DNA from: Treponema sp.
Lineage (GTDB): Bacteria > Spirochaetota > Spirochaetia > Treponematales > Treponemataceae
Length of the DNA stretch: 16,411 bases
Direction: 5' to 3'
Assembly: GCA_017963165.1 (NCBI GenBank)
Contig: JAGCTZ010000032.1
Coordinates: 1 to 16,411 of the forward strand
The position numbers and the translations under genes were made by a program. The notes under the pieces are model-generated. The model was not told the origin of the DNA. It was given only the letters and a program-made list of their open reading frames with translations, and ran no database searches. The stretch's first letter is position 1, and each line of letters begins with the position of its first letter. Positions 13,187 through 16,411 of this stretch are shown in pieces.

Positions 13187-13555
13187 ATGAAAGCAATAGA
13201 AACTTGTGATAGCGAGGTTATTCACGAAGATGTTGTAAAAAAGGTAAAGGCAACTTTTCCTAAGGATGAGCTGATTTTTGATCTTGCCGATTTTTACAAA
13301 ATCTTTGGGGATACAACACGCGTAAAAATTCTTTATGCCCTTGATAAAAGCGAACTTTGTGTCTGTGACATATCGGCGCTTCTGGGCATGTCTGTTTCGG
13401 CTGTGTCGCATCAGCTAAAAACGCTGCGCGATTCAAATCTTGTAAAAACTAAGCGGGAAGGAAAGGTTGTTTATTATAGCCTTTCCGATGACCACGTAAA
13501 AAGCATTCTCGAATGCGGTATAGAACATCTGACAGAAATTGCTGTTAGCAGTTAG
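13187..13555 (+). CDS. ArsR/SmtB-family metal-sensing repressor (CadC/ZiaR-like)
   Basis: The 122-residue protein is a winged-helix dimer that leaves DNA when it binds metal. The HTH lies at about 63-86 (SALLGMSVSAVSHQLKTLR). Both metal sites known in the family can be recognised. The alpha-3N thiolate site has Cys58 and Cys60 (ELCVCD) plus Cys7 in the N-terminal tail. The alpha-5 site has Asp101, His103, His114 and Glu117 (DDHVKSILECGIEHLTE) with SmtB spacing. This pattern suggests Zn, Cd and Pb sensing. ATG 13187 was preferred; the frame is open to 13151, but that part is the operator. No Shine-Dalgarno is present. The efflux ATPase follows 118 bases downstream, so the pair is a self-regulated metal-resistance unit. 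Confidence 0.92.
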   Translation: MKAIETCDSEVIHEDVVKKVKATFPKDELIFDLADFYKIFGDTTRVKILYALDKSELCVCDISALLGMSVSAVSHQLKTLRDSNLVKTKREGKVVYYSLSDDHVKSILECGIEHLTEIAVSS

Positions 13556-13559
13556 TCAG

Positions 13560-13627
13560 GAGGGGGAAGTCTCCCCCTCGCTCGCACGTTGTTGCGAGCT
13601 ACCCCTTCGAACGGGGGGAGCCCCCGT
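13560..13627 (+). repeat. Run of three hairpins between repressor and ATPase
   Basis: GAGGGGGA/TCCCCCTC (13560-13579), GCTCGCA/TGCGAGC (13580-13599) and ACGGGGG/CCCCCGT (13611-13627) follow one another, the first two back to back. The segment CCCCTTCGAA between the second and third resembles the start of the dispersed repeat family. No T run follows, so transcription probably continues into the ATPase gene. The structures could protect or attenuate the message; the very high G/C content contrasts with the flanking DNA. Confidence 0.7.
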
Positions 13628-13673
13628 AACGCCCCCCTTTGTTCAATTAATATAAAAATATCAGGAGAATTAT

Positions 13674-15767
13674 ATGAGTCACGAACATCACGAACACGAG
13701 CACGAACATGAGCACCATCATCACGAAGAAGGCTGCTGCTGCGGACATGAGCATGGACATCATCATCATGACCACGAGCACCCTTCGACAGGCCCAGGGA
13801 CCCCTGAGCGTGAGCTTAGCGTAAAGGCAATTGTTATTGCTGCTGTTTTCTTTGTGATTGCTGAACTTTTGGAACACCTGCCTCTGGCTAACTGGCTTCC
13901 AGGACTGGCTGCAATGCACATTCCTGGAATCCGTGTAGATATTTTTGAGCTTGCAATGATGATTTGCTGCTTTGTCGCTTACATCATCTGTGGAAAGGGA
14001 GTTCTTTTAGAAGCTATTGAAGGCCTGCTCCACGGCGAGCTTATGGATGAAAATTTTTTGATGGCAGTGTCTTCAATCGGCGCAATGTGTCTTGGAGAAT
14101 TCCCCGAAGCTGCAGCAATTATGGTTTTGTATCAGGTTGGCGAAAAGTTCGAAGATTATGCTGTAGATAAATCACATGATTCAATAGAAGAAATTGCAAA
14201 GCTTAGACCAGACCACGCAACCTTAAAGGTAGGAACCGAAACCCGCGAAGTAGATCCGGAAGAAGTAGAAACAGATTCTGTAATCATCGTAAAGCCTGGC
14301 GACCGTATTCCAATCGATGGAGTAGTAGTAGACGGAGACAGCTTTGTAGATACATCAGCACTTACAGGAGAAAGCATTCCGCGCCATGTTGCAGTTGGCA
14401 GCGAAGTTTTGTCTGGTTCAATCAACATGCAGGGGGTATTGGAAATCCGTACAACACGTCACGCAGGAGATTCTGCTCTTTCACGCATCTTAGACCTTGT
14501 AGAAAACGCAACAGAAAATAAGACTAAATCAGAGCAGTTTGTAACACGCTTTGCACGAGTTTATACACCAATTGTTGTTTATTCAGCTCTGGCACTTGCA
14601 ATTATTCCAAGTGTAATTATGGGCTTTAAGACAGGCAACTGGGGCTGGCATGAAACCTGGACAACCTGGTTCTACCGTGCACTTATGTTCCTTGTAGTAA
14701 GTTGTCCTTGTGCAATTGTAATATCTATTCCTTTGTCATTCTGCGGAGGTATTACTGCTGCTGCACGTAAGGGAATTTTAATAAAGGGTAGTGTATATCT
14801 GGAAGCACTTGGCCGCACAAAAACTGCTGTATTCGATAAAACTGGTACACTTACAAAAGGAAACTTTGTTGTTTCACACATTCACGCAACAGACCCTTCT
14901 ATCACAGAAACAGAGTTGCTTGCCCTTGCAACACATACAGAAATGTTCTCTACACATCCTATTTCTGCTTCGCTCAAGGCTGCACATCACGACAAATGCT
15001 GCGATAACGTAAAGCTTGAAAACGTAGAAGAAATTGCCGGTAAGGGAATTAAAGCGCTTGTAAACGGAAAAGAAGTTCTTGCCGGAAATACAAGACTTAT
15101 GGAGCAGTTTGGTATTGCTTATAATGATTGTGCAGAACATCAGGATGGAACAGTAATTCACGTTGCAAGCGAAGGAAAATACAGCGGCCACATTGTAATC
15201 AGTGATGAAATTAAGGATGATTCCGAAGCAACAGTTGCAGGCCTTAAAAAAATTGGTGTAGAAAATGTAGTTATGCTTACAGGCGATAACGAGCGCGCAG
15301 CACATACAGTAGCCGCAAAGCTTGGCCTTAAAAAAGCTTACGGCCAGTTGCTTAGTGCCGACAAGCTTGCCAAGGTAGAAGAGCTTATGGCTGATTTGTC
15401 AAAGGGCGGAAAAAAGCGCGGAAGTTTGATTTTCGCCGGAGACGGAATTAACGACGCCCCTGTTCTTGCCCGCGCCGACGCCGGAATTGCCATGGGCTCT
15501 ATGGGCAGCGACGCCGCAATAGAAGCCGCCGACATCATCATCATGGAAGACAAACCAAGCAAAATCGTGGACGGCATCAAAATCAGCCGCCGCACCCTGC
15601 GCATAGTCTACGAAAACCTGTACGGTGCCCTTGGAATAAAAGGAGCTATCCTTATCTTAAGTGCACTTGGCATTTCAAACATGTGGATTGCAGTTTTTGG
15701 AGATGTTGGAGTTACCATTCTTGCGGTTTTGAATAGCTTGAGGTTGTTGAAAAAGAATAAGTCGTAA
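13674..15767 (+). CDS. Zn/Cd/Pb-exporting P1B-type ATPase with His-rich N-terminus
   Basis: The 697-residue inner-membrane pump has two N-terminal TM helices (about 48-66 and 88-107), further pairs at about 127-157 and 297-352, and the last two at about 648-690. Functional motifs are SCPCA (343-347) in TM6, TGES (231-234) in the actuator, the phosphorylation site DKTGT (388-392), THP (427-429), TGDN (536-539) and GDGIND (589-594). D677-V-G-x7-N687 in TM8 together with CPC marks the Zn/Cd/Pb subgroup (ZntA/CadA). The usual N-terminal GMDCxxC ferredoxin-like domain is missing; instead there is a His/Glu-rich tail (2-36) with Cys21-23. Codons 36-44 are an in-frame copy of a dispersed repeat. AGGAG precedes ATG 13674. 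The upstream repressor probably controls it. Confidence 0.95.
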   Translation: MSHEHHEHEHEHEHHHHEEGCCCGHEHGHHHHDHEHPSTGPGTPERELSVKAIVIAAVFFVIAELLEHLPLANWLPGLAAMHIPGIRVDIFELAMMICCFVAYIICGKGVLLEAIEGLLHGELMDENFLMAVSSIGAMCLGEFPEAAAIMVLYQVGEKFEDYAVDKSHDSIEEIAKLRPDHATLKVGTETREVDPEEVETDSVIIVKPGDRIPIDGVVVDGDSFVDTSALTGESIPRHVAVGSEVLSGSINMQGVLEIRTTRHAGDSALSRILDLVENATENKTKSEQFVTRFARVYTPIVVYSALALAIIPSVIMGFKTGNWGWHETWTTWFYRALMFLVVSCPCAIVISIPLSFCGGITAAARKGILIKGSVYLEALGRTKTAVFDKTGTLTKGNFVVSHIHATDPSITETELLALATHTEMFSTHPISASLKAAHHDKCCDNVKLENVEEIAGKGIKALVNGKEVLAGNTRLMEQFGIAYNDCAEHQDGTVIHVASEGKYSGHIVISDEIKDDSEATVAGLKKIGVENVVMLTGDNERAAHTVAAKLGLKKAYGQLLSADKLAKVEELMADLSKGGKKRGSLIFAGDGINDAPVLARADAGIAMGSMGSDAAIEAADIIIMEDKPSKIVDGIKISRRTLRIVYENLYGALGIKGAILILSALGISNMWIAVFGDVGVTILAVLNSLRLLKKNKS
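13781..13804 (+). repeat. Dispersed repeat copy inside the ATPase gene
   Basis: This 24-bp stretch contains CCCTTCGACAGG and CCAGGGACC, the same word order as the repeats at 343/673 and 15790. It is read in frame as HPSTGPGTP, joining the His-rich tail to the first membrane helix. Confidence 0.75.
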
Positions 15768-15789
15768 ATTAATGCGTTGGGGGGCCCTG

Positions 15790-15811
15790 CCCTTCGACAA
15801 GCTCAGGAACC
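15790..15811 (+). repeat. Dispersed repeat copy after the ATPase gene
   Basis: It contains CCCTTCGACAAGCTCAGG, the typical form of the family. Its CTTCGAC (15792-15798) pairs with GTCGAAG (15816-15822), and flanking G and C runs could lengthen the stem. It may end ATPase transcription, though no T run follows directly. Confidence 0.8.
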
Positions 15812-15868
15812 GCAAGTCGAAGAGTCTCCCCACCAATCTACGTTTTTCTCGCAAAGTCCCCATTTCTA

Positions 15869-15877
15869 TGCTATAAT
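15869..15877 (+). promoter_or_regulatory. Extended -10 promoter of hsdM
   Basis: TG-C-TATAAT (15869-15877) is a perfect extended -10 element; no good -35 is seen. A start near 15884 leaves a short leader with GGAGA at 15896-15900, six bases before ATG 15907. Confidence 0.65.
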
Positions 15878-15906
15878 ATCTCCATATCAAAAACCGGAGA
15901 CCCATT

Positions 15907-16411
15907 ATGGCAAAATCCAAATCACCCAAATCAAAAACAAGCTCGGCTACAATAGGCTTTGAACAGCAGATTTGGGATGCGGCCTGCGAGCTTTGGGCGC
16001 AGATTATCGCAAAATCTTTACAGGATTAATCTTCTTAAAATATATTTCAACCGCCTTCGAAAAAAAATACAAAGAACTTGTAGAAGAAGGTGAAGGCTTT
16101 GAAAACGACCCCGACGAATACGAGGCCGAAAATATCTTCTTTGTCCCACCAGAAGCCCGCTGGTCAGAAATTGCAAAAGCAGCCCACACACCAGAAATCG
16201 GCACAATCTTAGACAAGGCCATGGCCAGCATAGAAGCTGACAACAAAAGCCTCAAAGGAGTCCTTCCAAAAAACTACGCCAACCCAGAACTGGACAAACG
16301 CGTTCTTGGTAACGTAGTAGACGTATTCACCAACATGGACATGAGCGACACCGAAGCAAGCAAAGACTTGCTGGGCCGCACCTACGAATACTGCATCGCA
16401 CAGTTTGCATC
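15907..16411 (+). pseudogene. hsdM: hsdM N-terminal part, frameshifted and cut by window end
   Basis: The ATG frame reads a Lys/Ser-rich start, then IGFEQQIWDAACELW, and stops at TAA 16027-16029. From about 15996 another frame reads GADYRKIFTGLIFLKYIST and stays open to the window end, through PKNYANPELDKRVLGNVVD and DLLGRTYEYCIAQFA. Together these give the HsdM N-terminal domain of a type I restriction-modification methylase, which with HsdS places methyl groups on adenine. The join at about 15993-15998 lacks roughly four residues' worth of the usual W-to-DYRK linker and shifts frame, consistent with a small deletion. The 138 intact codons after it mean the lesion is recent or an assembly error. 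The AdoMet-binding part lies beyond the window. Promoter and ribosome-binding site look functional. Confidence 0.85.

Overview
The window looks like chromosomal DNA of a spirochaete, most likely a Treponema. This is an inference from gene content and style: AT-rich intergenic DNA, tRNA genes without an encoded CCA, lax lipoprotein signals, a doubled CRP-type regulator, and a Treponema-like type I methylase. No taxonomic marker gene is present, so the genus is not proven.

Layout. 1-335: tRNA-Leu(CAA) with a strong promoter and terminator, followed by an element whose ends are copies of the tRNA T-arm. 336-757: a small GIY-YIG endonuclease gene enclosed by a perfect 28-bp inverted repeat, then a short tandem repeat. 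769-3447 (minus strand): a ComM/YifB AAA+ ATPase and a PHP phosphoesterase. 3523-4863 (plus): a two-domain cyclic-nucleotide-binding regulator and tRNA-Thr(CGU). 4837-6144: a second element with tRNA T-arm copies and a solitary beta-class adenine methyltransferase. 6158-7385: hsp20 with a textbook sigma-54 promoter, set among three large nested palindromes. 7398-10369 (minus): a compact radA / outer-membrane barrel / phosphoesterase operon. 10444-11284 (plus): a candidate small RNA with its own promoter and terminator, then a flavin reductase-like protein. 11292-13091 (minus): an EAL phosphodiesterase. 13151-15767 (plus): a metal-efflux pair, namely a CadC/SmtB-like repressor with two abutting operators and a Zn/Cd/Pb P-type ATPase with a His-rich tail. 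15907-16411: the start of a frameshifted hsdM.

How the genes relate. The ArsR-family repressor and the ATPase form one metal-resistance unit, with operators laid exactly over the -35 and -10. RadA and ComM both belong to recombination and branch migration but sit in separate operons. The EAL protein and the cyclic-nucleotide regulator are independent signalling genes. Three genes (radA, the EAL gene, arsR) have a -10 box only 6-7 nt before ATG, so leaderless mRNAs are likely.

The most unusual layer is the intergenic DNA. At least three types of palindromic element occur. In several, a conserved core is enclosed by arms that differ from copy to copy and pair with each other, or that copy the neighbouring tRNA T-arm. 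One repeat family also lies inside coding sequence, in frame in the ATPase and at the C-terminus of the GIY-YIG protein. This repeat system, and its possible link to the GIY-YIG nuclease, is the best candidate here for something undescribed.
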